Shown: positions 17,207-26,872, counted from the stretch's first letter. The stretch: 64,000 bases of DNA from Competibacter_A sp002352125 (GCA_035441325.1 DAOROA010000012.1:1-64000), one strand, 5' to 3'. The notes: a model not told the origin generated them from the letters alone. Program-made: numbers and translations.

Positions 17207-18277
17207 TTACAGAGCCAGGGATTTGCCTTTCGAGCCCAAATCCTCGAAGGCTTCATTCAAGCGAGCCACCATGTTTTCCTCAGCCGCCCGCAGGTACTTA
17301 CGCGGATCGTAGTATTTCTTGTAGGGCTTGTCGGTTTCCGGATCCACTTGGTAGAGGAACGCCTTGGGATTTTGAGTGACGAATTTGCCGATCGCTTCCG
17401 AATAGGCGAACTGCAAGTCGGTGTCGATGTTCATCTTGAACACCCCATAGCTGACCGCTTGGGTGATTTTGTCCTTTTCGGAGCCGGAGCCACCGTGAAA
17501 CACCAGGTTCAGCGGCTTCGCGGCGGTTTTGTGCCGTTGCTCGATCAACGCCTGGGAGTTCTTGAGAATTTCGGGGCGCAGTTGGACGTTGCCGGGCTTG
17601 TAGACGCCGTGCACGTTACCAAAGGAAGCGGCGACCGAGAAGTGGCCGATCGGCGATAGCCGCTCGTAAGCCTGCAACACGTCTTCCGGCTGGGTGTAGA
17701 GATGGGAGTTGTCGGCGCTTTCGTCCATTTCCTTGCCGATGCCGTCTTCCTCGCCGCCGGTCACGCCCAGCTCGATCTCCAGGCTCATGCTCAGGGGCGC
17801 CATGCGCTTGAGGACGCGGGCGCACTCGCCCAGATTGAATTCCATCGACTCTTCCGACAGATCCAGCATGTGCGAGCTGAACAGAGGTTTGCCGTATTGC
17901 TTGAAGAACGCTTCGCCGTGATCGAGCAGCGCATCCACCCAGGGAATCAGGCCCTTGTTGGCGTGATCGGTGTGCAACACCACACAGACCCCGTAGTGCT
18001 CGGCCAGCAGATGAACGTGCTGTGCCGCCGACACCGCGCCCAATACCTTGGCCTTGAAGCCGTCCTTCATCCCCTGTCCGGCATAGAACTGGGCGCCGCC
18101 GTTGGAAAGCTGGATGATGACGTCGGCTTGATTCTTGGCGGCGGCTTCCAGCACCGCGTTGATGGTGCTGCTGCTGCTGACGTTGACCGCAGGCAGAGCG
18201 TAGCCACCCGCCTTGGCGGCGGCCACCAAGGTCAGATAATCTTTGCCAGAAACGACACCGGGTTTGAGTTGCGCCAT
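17207..18277 (-). CDS. Fructose-bisphosphate aldolase, class II
   Basis: 356 residues from ATG 18277 (MAQLKPGVVSGKDYL), with AGAGGA upstream. Zn-dependent class IIA aldolase close in length to E. coli FbaA. Metal ligands and loops are seen in VLHTDHANKGLIPW, the acidic stretch LEIELGVTGGEEDG, FGNVHGVYKPGN, and FHGGSGS. It is divergent from a second, unrelated class I aldolase gene 250 bases away. Confidence 0.95.
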   Translation of the reverse strand: MAQLKPGVVSGKDYLTLVAAAKAGGYALPAVNVSSSSTINAVLEAAAKNQADVIIQLSNGGAQFYAGQGMKDGFKAKVLGAVSAAQHVHLLAEHYGVCVVLHTDHANKGLIPWVDALLDHGEAFFKQYGKPLFSSHMLDLSEESMEFNLGECARVLKRMAPLSMSLEIELGVTGGEEDGIGKEMDESADNSHLYTQPEDVLQAYERLSPIGHFSVAASFGNVHGVYKPGNVQLRPEILKNSQALIEQRHKTAAKPLNLVFHGGSGSEKDKITQAVSYGVFKMNIDTDLQFAYSEAIGKFVTQNPKAFLYQVDPETDKPYKKYYDPRKYLRAAEENMVARLNEAFEDLGSKGKSLAL

Positions 18278-18526
18278 GAAAAGAGTCCTCTCGTTGCGGA
18301 TCATTATTTGAACGACAGCCAATAACAGGGTCAGTATAGCGTTTGCGCGGCTGCCATCAAAGCCACGCGGCACGAACCGGATCCAATACTATCCGCAGGG
18401 GGATTTTTGAGCCCTCAACCGTAGTGGGCGCCGATTGATTCAGGTCGGATGCCGGTTCAAAATAACCCGATAAAAAAGTGGCTATTCGCGTCGTTCGATA
18501 ACCTCATACCGAGGAGGTTGCTCATC

Positions 18527-19594
18527 ATGAGTAAAGTTGCCGAACTGCTGGGCGCCAACGCCGACTATCTGTTGGGCTTTGATAGCCCCAAGATCAAAAA
18601 GGAGTTACTCCACCTCCCCGGCCCGGATTTCGTGGACCGGATTTTCGCCGCATCCGACCGCAACAATCGGGTACTGGGCAACCTGCAACGCATGTTCGGG
18701 CATGGCCGGCTGGCCGGCACCGGCTTCTTGTCCATCTTGCCGGTCGATCAGGGCATCGAGCATTCCGGCGGTGCCAGCTTTGCCAAAAACCCGATCTATT
18801 TCGACCCGGAAAACATCGTCAAACTGGCCATCGAAGGCGGTTGCAACGCGGTGGCTTCGACCTTCGGCGTGCTCGGCATGGTGGCGCGCAAATACGCCCA
18901 CAAAATCCCGTTCATGGCCAAGATCAACCACAATGAGCTGCTGACTTTCCCGAACAAGGCCGACCAGATCATGTGGGGCACCGTCCAGGAAGCGTATGAC
19001 ATGGGTTGCGCCGCCGTGGGCGCCACCATCTACTTCGGTTCGCCAGAAAGCGGCCGTCAGATCGTCGAAGTCGCGCAAGCGTTCCGCATGGCCCACGAAC
19101 TCGGCATGGCTACCGTGCTGTGGTGCTATCTTCGCAACAACGCTTTCAAGACCAAGGAGAAGGACTACCACGTTTCCGCCGATCTGACCGGCCAAGCCAA
19201 CCATCTTGGTGTTACCATCGAAGCCGACATCATCAAGCAGAAGCTGCCCGAGAACAACGGCGGCTTCGAGGCTCTGAACATGGGTGGCTCCAGCTACGGC
19301 AAGTTCGACAAGAAAATTTATACCGATCTGGCCAGCGACCACCCGATCGATCTGTGCCGTTATCAGATCGCCAACTGCTACATGGGTCGCGCCGGCTTGA
19401 TCAACTCCGGCGGCGAATCCAAAGGCGCGGGCGATCTCGAAGCGGCCGTCACGACAGCGGTAGTGAACAAGCGTGCCGGCGGCATGGGTTTGATCTCGGG
19501 TCGCAAGGCGTTCCAGAGGCCGATGAAAGACGGCGTCGCCATTCTCAACGCCATCCAGGATGTCTATCTCGATGCCAGTGTGACCGTCGCCTGA
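18527..19594 (+). CDS. Fructose-bisphosphate aldolase, class I (FbaB/DhnA type)
   Basis: 355 residues from ATG 18527, which has a strong GAGGAGG site; the frame upstream to 18449 has no homology. The protein is of the archaeal/bacterial class I family that uses a Schiff-base lysine and no metal: LPVDQGIEHSGGASF, IPFMAKINHNE, and GLISGRKAFQRP are the recognisable blocks. It ends at a good terminator. Having both aldolase classes side by side and divergent suggests separate use in glycolysis and gluconeogenesis, or under metal limitation; that is inferred. Confidence 0.93.
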   Translation: MSKVAELLGANADYLLGFDSPKIKKELLHLPGPDFVDRIFAASDRNNRVLGNLQRMFGHGRLAGTGFLSILPVDQGIEHSGGASFAKNPIYFDPENIVKLAIEGGCNAVASTFGVLGMVARKYAHKIPFMAKINHNELLTFPNKADQIMWGTVQEAYDMGCAAVGATIYFGSPESGRQIVEVAQAFRMAHELGMATVLWCYLRNNAFKTKEKDYHVSADLTGQANHLGVTIEADIIKQKLPENNGGFEALNMGGSSYGKFDKKIYTDLASDHPIDLCRYQIANCYMGRAGLINSGGESKGAGDLEAAVTTAVVNKRAGGMGLISGRKAFQRPMKDGVAILNAIQDVYLDASVTVA

Positions 19595-19618
19595 ACGCGG
19601 TTCGGTCTTCGTTTCCAG

Positions 19619-19642
19619 GCCCCGCGTTGGCGGGGCTTTTTG
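19619..19642 (+). terminator. Rho-independent terminator after class I aldolase
   Basis: Perfect 7-bp stem GCCCCGC/GCGGGGC with a GTTG loop, followed by TTTTT, 25 bases after the stop codon. Confidence 0.93.
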
Positions 19643-19727
19643 GTTTGGGCATTCCACAGCGGAAAGGCATAGGGGAATCGACCTGTCTTTCCGTGCATCG
19701 CGCTATCCGTTTTGCACTAATTTAGGG

Positions 19728-19759
19728 CAATTGTCCGGCTTGTCCAGCCAGGACAATTG
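19728..19759 (+). promoter_or_regulatory. Inverted repeat upstream of the 2-oxoacid:ferredoxin oxidoreductase genes
   Basis: Perfect 9-bp arms CAATTGTCC (19728-19736) and GGACAATTG (19751-19759) continue inward as GGCT/AGCC with a single bulged A, so 13 bp can pair around a TGTCC loop. No T tract follows. The position, about 140 bases before the korA-like start, fits an operator or a leader hairpin. Confidence 0.6.
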
Positions 19760-19900
19760 GCATAATGATCTCGTCATATCAATCTGTTGGCCGATGAATT
19801 TTGTTTTGGCATGGAACATGCTGAACCAAAGTATCAAAGTCTCTATGGCACTTTGTTAATTTCGCGTGCAGCGTTACTCTGAAGACGAGTTTCCAAAAAT

Positions 19901-21631
19901 ATGCTCACTTCGACTTCGCCAAACGATGTGATCGCTATCGCTATCGTGGGCAGCGGTGGCGCTGGCGCTATTACCGTCGGTAGTTTGTTGCTCGAAGCCG
20001 CTGGTCGAATCGGTTGGTATGGCCTGATGACGCGCTCGATTGGGCCGCAAATCCGCGGCGGCGAGGCGTTGGCGATGGTGCGACTGGCACCGGTGCCGGT
20101 GCTGGGGCATGGCGACCGCTTTGACGTGTTGCTAGCGTTGGATTGGCATAATGCCGACCGTTTCGTGGACGAGGTGCCTCTGGACGCCGATAGCTTGATT
20201 ATCGCCGATGCCGGAGCGGGCGATCCGTCTGCCGCCATTCTCGCTAGCGGTGCGCACCTGGTGACGGTTCCTTTGACCGATCTGGCGGACGATGTGCCAG
20301 AAGGGCGATCCAATATCGTCGCCTTGGGTATGTTGGCGCGGCTACTGGCCTTGCCGCTGAAGCCGCTGGCCGCTTTGGTCGTGCGTGCCTTGAACCGCAA
20401 GGGACTCGATCCGGTACGCTTGCATCAAACGCTGGCCGTCGGTCACGGCGCCGCCGCCGCGCTGGACGGTTCGATTCGGCCACCACCGTTGGCGACGGAT
20501 GGCGGGATGCGCTGGTTGCTGACTGGCAACGAGGCGGCGGCGCTCGGCGCTCTGCGCGGGGGGGTGCGTTTCGCGGCGGTTTATCCCATCACGCCGGCTA
20601 CCGATCTATCGGAATGGCTGGCGCCGCGGTTGCGGCAGTTGGGCGGCCATCTGATTCAGGCCGAGGACGAAATCGCGGCCCTGAACATGGTGCTGGGCGC
20701 AGCCTATGGCGGTATGCCGGCTCTGACCGCAACCTCCGGCCCTGGCTTGGCGCTGATGAGCGAAACTCTCGGCTTGGCGGTGGCCGCCGAAATTCCTGCG
20801 GTGATCATCAACGTGATGCGCGGCGGTCCATCCACCGGTATTCCCACCAAATCGGAGCAATCCGACCTCAATATCGCTTTATATGGTTTGCACGGCGATG
20901 CCCCGCATCTGGTGCTGGCGCCGAGTTCGGTCAGCGATTGCCTGGCCGTCACCCAATGGGCGGTGCAGTTGGCCGAAGCGCTGCAATGCCCCGCTATCGT
21001 GCTGTCCGATCAATTCTTGGGGCAAAGCCAAACGGTGTGCGACCGGCTGCCCATCGCCGGTGATGGCGAATCGCTGCGCCTGACCGCCAAGATCGTCACC
21101 AACTATTACGATCGCTATGCGGTGACCGCCGATGGCGTTTCGCCCATGTCTTTACCCGGCACGCCGGGCGGACAGTACACGGCCGACGGTCTGGAACACA
21201 ACGTGCGCGGTGTTCCTTCCAGTCGGGCCACCGACCATCAGTCTCAACTGGACAAGCGCCGCGACAAGCTGCTGCGTTACGACTATGGACCGATTTGGGC
21301 CGAAGTAGAAGGAGACGGCGAAGCGGCGGTGCTGACTTGGGGATCGACCGCCGCGCCGGTGCGGGAAGCGGCGGCGCTCGCTCGGGCGCAGGGATTGGCG
21401 GTGAAGGTGTTGGTGTTACGACTGCTATTGCCCGCTCAACCGGCGCGATTGGCGCGACTACTGGAGGGTGTGCGACGGGTGCTGGTGGTCGAGCAGAGCC
21501 ATTCCCAGCAGTTTTATAGTTACCTGAAAGCGCATTACACTTTGCCGGCAGCGGTTCGGGTTCTCGCTCGGCCCGGCCCCTTGTCGATCCGACCGGCAGC
21601 GGTACTCGCGCAACTGCTACAGTGGAGGTGA
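19901..21631 (+). CDS. 2-oxoacid:ferredoxin oxidoreductase, fused gamma-alpha subunit
   Basis: 576 residues. Residues 1-190 are the gamma domain (IVGSGGAGAITVGSLLLEA, TRSIGPQIRGGEA); residues 205-440 are the alpha domain with YPITPATDLSEW and TATSGPGLALMSE; the remainder is the transketolase C-like domain ending in the VLVVEQSHSQQF segment. With the beta subunit it would oxidatively decarboxylate a 2-oxoacid (2-oxoglutarate, or a branched or aryl pyruvate) to the acyl-CoA and reduce ferredoxin. Substrate cannot be told from sequence alone. The partner gene follows after 4 bases. Confidence 0.92.
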   Translation: MLTSTSPNDVIAIAIVGSGGAGAITVGSLLLEAAGRIGWYGLMTRSIGPQIRGGEALAMVRLAPVPVLGHGDRFDVLLALDWHNADRFVDEVPLDADSLIIADAGAGDPSAAILASGAHLVTVPLTDLADDVPEGRSNIVALGMLARLLALPLKPLAALVVRALNRKGLDPVRLHQTLAVGHGAAAALDGSIRPPPLATDGGMRWLLTGNEAAALGALRGGVRFAAVYPITPATDLSEWLAPRLRQLGGHLIQAEDEIAALNMVLGAAYGGMPALTATSGPGLALMSETLGLAVAAEIPAVIINVMRGGPSTGIPTKSEQSDLNIALYGLHGDAPHLVLAPSSVSDCLAVTQWAVQLAEALQCPAIVLSDQFLGQSQTVCDRLPIAGDGESLRLTAKIVTNYYDRYAVTADGVSPMSLPGTPGGQYTADGLEHNVRGVPSSRATDHQSQLDKRRDKLLRYDYGPIWAEVEGDGEAAVLTWGSTAAPVREAAALARAQGLAVKVLVLRLLLPAQPARLARLLEGVRRVLVVEQSHSQQFYSYLKAHYTLPAAVRVLARPGPLSIRPAAVLAQLLQWR

Positions 21632-21635
21632 ACGC

Positions 21636-22475
21636 ATGGGCAAGCCACAACCGATCATTACCGGCTACTCGGTCAAAGACTACAAGTCCGACGTCAAACC
21701 GATCTGGTGTCCCGGCTGCGGCCATTTCGGCGTGCAGGCGGCGCTGTTCCGCGCTCTGGCCCATCTCGATTTGCCGCCGGAACATGTGACGATCATTTCG
21801 GGTATCGGCTGCTCCTCACGGCTACCGGCCTATACCGAATGCTACGGGTTTCACGGTATCCACGGCCGGGCGTTGCCCCTGGCGACCGGGTTGAAACTGG
21901 CCCGTCCCGAGTTGACGGTGATCGTGGCCAGCGGCGACGGCGATGCTTTTTCCATCGGCGGCAACCATTTTTTACACGCGTGTCGGCGCAATGTGGATCT
22001 GACCTGCATCATCATGGACAACGAAGTGTACGGCATGACCAAGGGCCAGCCGTCGCCGACCACCGCATCCGATTGGGACAGCAAGCTCGCACCGAGCGGT
22101 ACCCACGTTCGCCCTTTGCAGCCTCTGGCGGTGGCGTTGGCCGCCGGGGCAGGATTCATCGCTCGCGGGTTTTCCGGCGATCCGAACGGCACGGCCCGGT
22201 TGTTGGTCGAAGCGATCCGCCATCCCGGTTTTGCCTTGGTGCATGTTCTCAGCCCCTGCGTGACCTACCGCCCCGAAGAAAAACTGTGGAAGCAGCAGGT
22301 GCACAGCATCGAGATGGAACCGACTGCCGAGTTGGCCGAAGCCGCTCGGCGGTTGTTTACCGACGACGGGTTGAGCACCGGCATTTTTTATCGAGCTACG
22401 CTGCCGCCGTATCCGGTTACCAGCCAGACCAGGAGCGACGATTTGTCCGTCATCGAAGCCGAGTTCGTGCTATGA
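21636..22475 (+). CDS. 2-oxoacid:ferredoxin oxidoreductase, beta subunit
   Basis: 279 residues. Thiamine-diphosphate-binding subunit: WCPGCGHFGVQAAL at the N-terminus, GIGCSSRLP, the TPP/Mg motif GDGDAFSIGGNHF to the Asn in MDNEVYGMTKGQPSPTT. No separate ferredoxin domain is attached. ATG 21636 has GGAGG a few bases upstream. It forms a two-gene unit with the fused alpha subunit, the usual KorAB arrangement. Confidence 0.93.
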   Translation: MGKPQPIITGYSVKDYKSDVKPIWCPGCGHFGVQAALFRALAHLDLPPEHVTIISGIGCSSRLPAYTECYGFHGIHGRALPLATGLKLARPELTVIVASGDGDAFSIGGNHFLHACRRNVDLTCIIMDNEVYGMTKGQPSPTTASDWDSKLAPSGTHVRPLQPLAVALAAGAGFIARGFSGDPNGTARLLVEAIRHPGFALVHVLSPCVTYRPEEKLWKQQVHSIEMEPTAELAEAARRLFTDDGLSTGIFYRATLPPYPVTSQTRSDDLSVIEAEFVL

Positions 22476-22609
22476 CTGCGGCTGTCGGATTTAACCTGTT
22501 TGCTGCGGTACGGAGTCGCCGGGAAAACCTTGCGGCGACAATGGCGCATCGGGCGAGAGAATCGGGTTAAAGCTTTCGAATATTCGGCGAGTGACCTGGA
22601 GAGCATGTC

Positions 22610-23731
22610 ATGCTGATCGGTGTGCCGAAGGAAATCAAAACCCACGAATATCGGGTCGGGATGACGCCAGGTGGCGTGCGTGAGGCGGTGCGCCACGGTC
22701 ATGCCGTGCTGGTGGAAACCGGCGCCGGAGCGGGCATTGGCCTGGACGATTCGAGTTACGAAAAGGCGGGCGCCCAGATTGCCGCCACGGCAGAGGACGT
22801 GTTCGCTCAGGCGGAGTTGATCGTCAAGGTCAAGGAACCGCAGCCGGTCGAGTGTCCCCGTCTGCGGGAAGGACAAACACTGTTTACCTATCTGCATCTG
22901 GCCCCCGATCCCGAGCAGGCCAGAGGGTTGTTGGCTTCCGGTTGCACCGCCATCGCCTACGAAACCGTCACCGACCCGCGCGGCCGCTTGCCGCTGCTGG
23001 CGCCGATGAGCGAGGTCGCCGGGCGGATGGCGATCCAGGCCGGCGCGCGTTGTCTGGAAAAATCTCAAGGTGGCAGCGGTACGCTGTTGGGCGGAGTGCC
23101 GGGCGTGTTGCCGGGCAAAGTCGCGATCTTGGGCGGCGGCGTGGTCGGCACCAGTGCCGCGCGGATGGCGGTCGGCCTGGGAGCGCGGGTGACGGTGCTC
23201 GACCGCGCATTGGCGCGGCTGCGGGAACTGGACGATCTGTTTCAAGGCCGCTTGTTGACCCGTTTTGCCACGCTCGAAGCGATCGAGGAGGAAGTGTTAA
23301 CGGCCGATCTGACGGTCGGCGCGGTGCTGATTCCTGGTGCCGCAGCCCCCAAGCTGGTGCCGCGAGCGATGCTGGCGGCGATGAAGCCGGGTTCGGTGCT
23401 GGTGGATGTCTCCATCGATCAGGGCGGTTGCTTCGAGACTTCGCGGCCGACCACCCATGCCGATCCGACTTACCTCATCGATGGAGTGGTGCATTACTGC
23501 GTGGCCAATATGCCCGGCGCCGTCGCCCGGACTTCGACGTTTGCCCTCAACAACGCAACTCTGCCGTATGTGTTGCAACTGGCCGACCAAGGTGTCGTTG
23601 CTGCGCTGCGTGCCGATCCGCATCTGTGCGCCGGTTTGAACGTCCATCGCGGCCGGATCACCTACCCGGCGGTGGCGCTGGCGCTGGGTTACGACTCTCT
23701 TTCGCCCGAAGACGCACTATCCCTATCCTAG
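22610..23731 (+). CDS. ald: Alanine dehydrogenase
   Basis: 373 residues. NAD-dependent interconversion of L-alanine and pyruvate plus ammonia. The N-terminus MLIGVPKEIKTHEYRVGMTP, the pyruvate/NAD site KVKEPQP, YLHLAPD, the Rossmann motif LGGGVVGTSAARMA, and the substrate segment VHYCVANMPGAVARTST are all present. It follows the ferredoxin oxidoreductase on the same strand with a 134-base gap, so it may be separately promoted. Confidence 0.96.
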   Translation: MLIGVPKEIKTHEYRVGMTPGGVREAVRHGHAVLVETGAGAGIGLDDSSYEKAGAQIAATAEDVFAQAELIVKVKEPQPVECPRLREGQTLFTYLHLAPDPEQARGLLASGCTAIAYETVTDPRGRLPLLAPMSEVAGRMAIQAGARCLEKSQGGSGTLLGGVPGVLPGKVAILGGGVVGTSAARMAVGLGARVTVLDRALARLRELDDLFQGRLLTRFATLEAIEEEVLTADLTVGAVLIPGAAAPKLVPRAMLAAMKPGSVLVDVSIDQGGCFETSRPTTHADPTYLIDGVVHYCVANMPGAVARTSTFALNNATLPYVLQLADQGVVAALRADPHLCAGLNVHRGRITYPAVALALGYDSLSPEDALSLS

Positions 23732-23750
23732 ATCGAACGAGCCGCTGTCT

Positions 23751-23771
23751 GGCGGGTGACGAGTGCCCGCC
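23751..23771 (+). terminator. Short hairpin between ald and prfB
   Basis: GGCGGG/CCCGCC stem with a 9-base loop, 20 bases after the ald stop. No T tract, so a weak or Rho-assisted end at best. Confidence 0.4.
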
Positions 23772-23821
23772 GTACCGGTACAATTTCATCTTTTGCCAAC
23801 ACGGCGCGGAAGATGGCGGTC

Positions 23822-24920
23822 ATGCAAGAACTCAATCCCTATTTCAACCAGATCGGCGACTTGCGGGGGCGCTGCGCGTCTCTGAGGGGGTATCTTTGAC
23901 TTCGAAACCAAGCGCGAGCGACTGATCGAAGTCAACCGGGAGTTGCAGGAGCCGAATGTCTGGAACAATCCCGAACGAGCGCAAGCGCTCGGCAAGGAAC
24001 GTGCCCAGTTGGAAGTAGTGGTTGAGCGATTGGAACGCCTTGACCGGGGTTTGAACGAAGTCGCCGAACTGCTGACGCTGGCCGGCGAGGAAGGCGACGA
24101 GGCGGCGGTGACCGAGGTCGTGCGGGATCTGGAAGGCTATGCTCGCGTGGTGGCCGATCTGGAATTCCAGCGGATGTTTGCCGGCGAGCTGGATCCCAGC
24201 AATGCTTTTCTCGATATCCAGGCCGGTTCCGGTGGCACCGAGGCGCAAGACTGGGCGGAAATGCTGCTGCGGATGTACTTGCGCTGGGGCGAGCGGCGCG
24301 GTTTCAAAACCGAATTGCTGGAAGTGTCGCCGGGCGAAGTGGCCGGCATCAAGAGCGCCAGCGTCGGTTTCGAAGGCAGCTACGCCTACGGTTGGTTGCG
24401 CACCGAAACCGGCGTTCACCGCCTGGTGCGCAAATCGCCGTTCGATTCCGGCAATCGCCGGCACACCTCGTTCGCGGCGGTGTTCGTCTCGCCGGAGGTG
24501 GACGACAATATCGAGGTGGATATCAATCCGGCGGATTTGCGGGTCGATGTCTATCGCGCCTCCGGGGCCGGCGGCCAGCACGTCAACCGTACCGAATCGG
24601 CGGTGCGGATCACGCACTTGCCGACCAATATCGTCGTGCAGTGTCAGAACGACCGTTCCCAGCATAAAAACCGCTCCACGGCCATGAAGCAACTCAAGGC
24701 CAAGCTGTACGAGCTGGAATTGCAGAAGCGCAACGCCAAGGCCCAGGCGGTGGAAGACACCAAATCCGATATCGGCTGGGGCAGCCAAATCCGCTCCTAC
24801 GTGCTGGATCAGTCACGTATCAAGGATTTGCGTACCGGCGTCGAGACCGGCAATACTCAGGCGGTTTTGGACGGCGATTTGGACGATTTCATCGAGGCCA
24901 GCTTAAAGAGCGGGTTGTAA
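23822..24920 (+). CDS. prfB: Peptide chain release factor 2, expressed by programmed +1 frameshift
   Basis: Terminates translation at UAA and UGA. The gene is read 23822-23896, then shifts +1 and continues 23898-24920, giving exactly 365 residues like E. coli RF2. The first 25 codons end LRGYL before an in-frame UGA at 23897; in the +1 frame the protein goes on as DFETKRERLIEVN. The start ATG 23822 has GGAAG 9 bases upstream. Functional motifs are the tripeptide SPF (RKSPFDSGN) and the catalytic GGQ (GAGGQHVNRTES). lysS follows, the same order as in E. coli. Confidence 0.97.
23885..23900 (+). promoter_or_regulatory. RF2 autoregulatory frameshift site
   Basis: The bases AGGGGGTATCTTTGAC form the classic site: an internal Shine-Dalgarno-like AGGGGG, the slippery CUU codon, and the UGA that RF2 itself recognises. 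Low RF2 allows slippage and more RF2 synthesis. Confidence 0.97.
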
Positions 24921-25071
24921 TTTTTCTGGTGCGAAAATTTCCCCGTTTTCGAGATTTTCTTTTTTTGTGTTTTTGGCGATTGGAAGGATCGGGCTTGGTT
25001 CCTGGTTTTCCGAAGAACGTTGAAATCGGTGTGTAACATTTTGTCGCCAGCGGCGTAACTTAGCGTAAAGA

Positions 25072-26571
25072 ATGATGGACTCCCCCGAAGAATTTTTCGA
25101 CGAAAACAAGTTGATCGCTCTGCGCCGCCAGAAGCTCGCCGAGTTGCGTCAGATTGGCAACGCCTACCCCACCGATTTCCGCCGTGACGCCTTGGCGGCG
25201 GACCTGTGCGCCGCTTATGGCGACAAGGAAAACGTCGCGTTGGAGGCGGAACATCGGCGAGTTCGCGTCGCCGGGCGGATGCTAGCCAAGCGGATCATGG
25301 GCAAAGCCAGCTTTGCCCGGTTGCGCGATATGTCCGGCGATATCCAACTGTTCGTCCAGAAGAACGCTCTACCCGAAGGGCTGTACGAGGATTTCAAGGG
25401 CTGGGACTTGGGCGACATTCTTGGCGCGGAAGGGGTGATTTTCAAAACCAAAACCGGCGAGCTGTCGGTCAAGGTCGATACTCTGCGATTGTTGACCAAA
25501 TCGCTGCGCCCCTTGCCGGAGAAGTTTCACGGGCTGGCCGATCAGGAAACCCGCTACCGGCAGCGTTACGTGGACCTGATCATGAACGAGTCCACTCGCG
25601 CGACTTTCAAACTGCGTTCCGCCGTGGTCGCGCACATTCGCGACTTTTTCAATCGGCGCGATTTCCTGGAAGTCGAGACGCCGATGATGCAGCCGATTCC
25701 CGGCGGTGCAGCAGCCCGGCCCTTCATCACCCATCACAACGCGCTGGACATGCAACTGTACCTGCGCATCGCCCCGGAACTGTATCTGAAACGGCTGGTG
25801 GTGGGCGGTTTCGAGAAGGTCTACGAGATCAACCGCAATTTCCGCAACGAGGGATTATCCACCCGGCATAATCCCGAATTTACCATGCTGGAGTTTTATC
25901 AGGCGTATGCGGATTACCGCGACCTGATGGACCTGACCGAGGAACTCCTGCGCGGCATGGCGCAAGCTCTGTTGGGTACCGCGACCATTTTGTATCAGGG
26001 CGAACGTTACGATTTTGGCCGGCCTTTCCGGCGGCTAACGGTCAAGGAAGCGATCCTGTCTTTCAATCCGGCCATCGACGCCGCCCAACTGGACGATTTG
26101 ACCGGCGCCCGCCGAATCGCCGAGGGATTGGGCTTAAAAGTTCAGCCGGACCACGGTTTGGGCCGAGTGCAACTGGATATCTTCGAGCAGACGGTCGAGC
26201 ACCAATTGCGCGATCCGACTTTTATTACCGCCTATCCGACCGAAGTATCGCCGCTGGCCCGCCGCAACGACGCCGATCCGGCGATCACTGACCGCTTCGA
26301 GTTGTTCGTGGGCGGGCGGGAGATCGCCAACGGTTTTTCCGAGTTGAACGATCCCGAGGATCAGGCGGAGCGGTTTCGCAAACAAGCGGAAGCGAAAGCC
26401 GCTGGCGACCACGAAGCGATGCACTACGACGCCGATTACATCCGGGCGCTGGAATACGGCCTGCCGCCGACGGCGGGAGAGGGGATCGGCATCGACCGGC
26501 TGGTGATGCTGTTCGCCGATGCGCCTTCGATTCGAGACGTGTTGCTGTTTCCGCACCTGCGGCCGGAGTGA
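25072..26571 (+). CDS. lysS: Lysine--tRNA ligase, class II
   Basis: 499 residues. N-terminal OB fold (about 55-150) followed by the class II core with motif 2 FRNEGLSTRHNPEFTMLE and motif 3 GEGIGIDRLVMLFAD near the C-terminus. Two adjacent ATG codons at 25072 and 25075 are possible starts. A 150-base AT-rich gap separates it from prfB. The gene is a normal full-length housekeeping synthetase. Confidence 0.97.
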   Translation: MMDSPEEFFDENKLIALRRQKLAELRQIGNAYPTDFRRDALAADLCAAYGDKENVALEAEHRRVRVAGRMLAKRIMGKASFARLRDMSGDIQLFVQKNALPEGLYEDFKGWDLGDILGAEGVIFKTKTGELSVKVDTLRLLTKSLRPLPEKFHGLADQETRYRQRYVDLIMNESTRATFKLRSAVVAHIRDFFNRRDFLEVETPMMQPIPGGAAARPFITHHNALDMQLYLRIAPELYLKRLVVGGFEKVYEINRNFRNEGLSTRHNPEFTMLEFYQAYADYRDLMDLTEELLRGMAQALLGTATILYQGERYDFGRPFRRLTVKEAILSFNPAIDAAQLDDLTGARRIAEGLGLKVQPDHGLGRVQLDIFEQTVEHQLRDPTFITAYPTEVSPLARRNDADPAITDRFELFVGGREIANGFSELNDPEDQAERFRKQAEAKAAGDHEAMHYDADYIRALEYGLPPTAGEGIGIDRLVMLFADAPSIRDVLLFPHLRPE

Positions 26572-26809
26572 TCGAAGTCCCACGAGCCGGCGTGGCGTAA
26601 GCGGTTTGGGGATTCCGGGACCGGGTTCGGGATTTGCCAAGCGGCCTACGGCGGCAAGGCGTCGCAGAATCAGCCCGTCCCATTCTTTCGTTCTTCGTGC
26701 CACTGTAACGGCTGGCACAATCCGCGTGACACAGAATGTTGCGATTTTTTCGCGACGGTTTTGCGCGGTGCTCGATGTCGGCCGGTCCGTGCCGCTTTTA
26801 TCGGTTTAT

Positions 26810-26826
26810 TTTCTTTTTAAAAGAAA
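26810..26826. promoter_or_regulatory. Perfect 17-bp palindrome upstream of the alcohol dehydrogenase
   Basis: TTTCTTTT and AAAAGAAA flank one T. It is a striking AT-only island in GC-rich DNA, 215 bases before the alcohol dehydrogenase start. It could be an operator or activator site. Confidence 0.45.
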
Positions 26827-26850
26827 GGTCTATCTTAGATCGCCATCATA

Positions 26851-26872
26851 CGCGCACGTTGGCGCGCTTTTT
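26851..26872 (+). terminator. Weak terminator-like hairpin
   Basis: CGCGC/GCGCG stem of 5 bp with a 6-base loop, followed by CTTTTT. It might end the lysS transcript, about 280 bases downstream of its stop codon. Confidence 0.35.
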
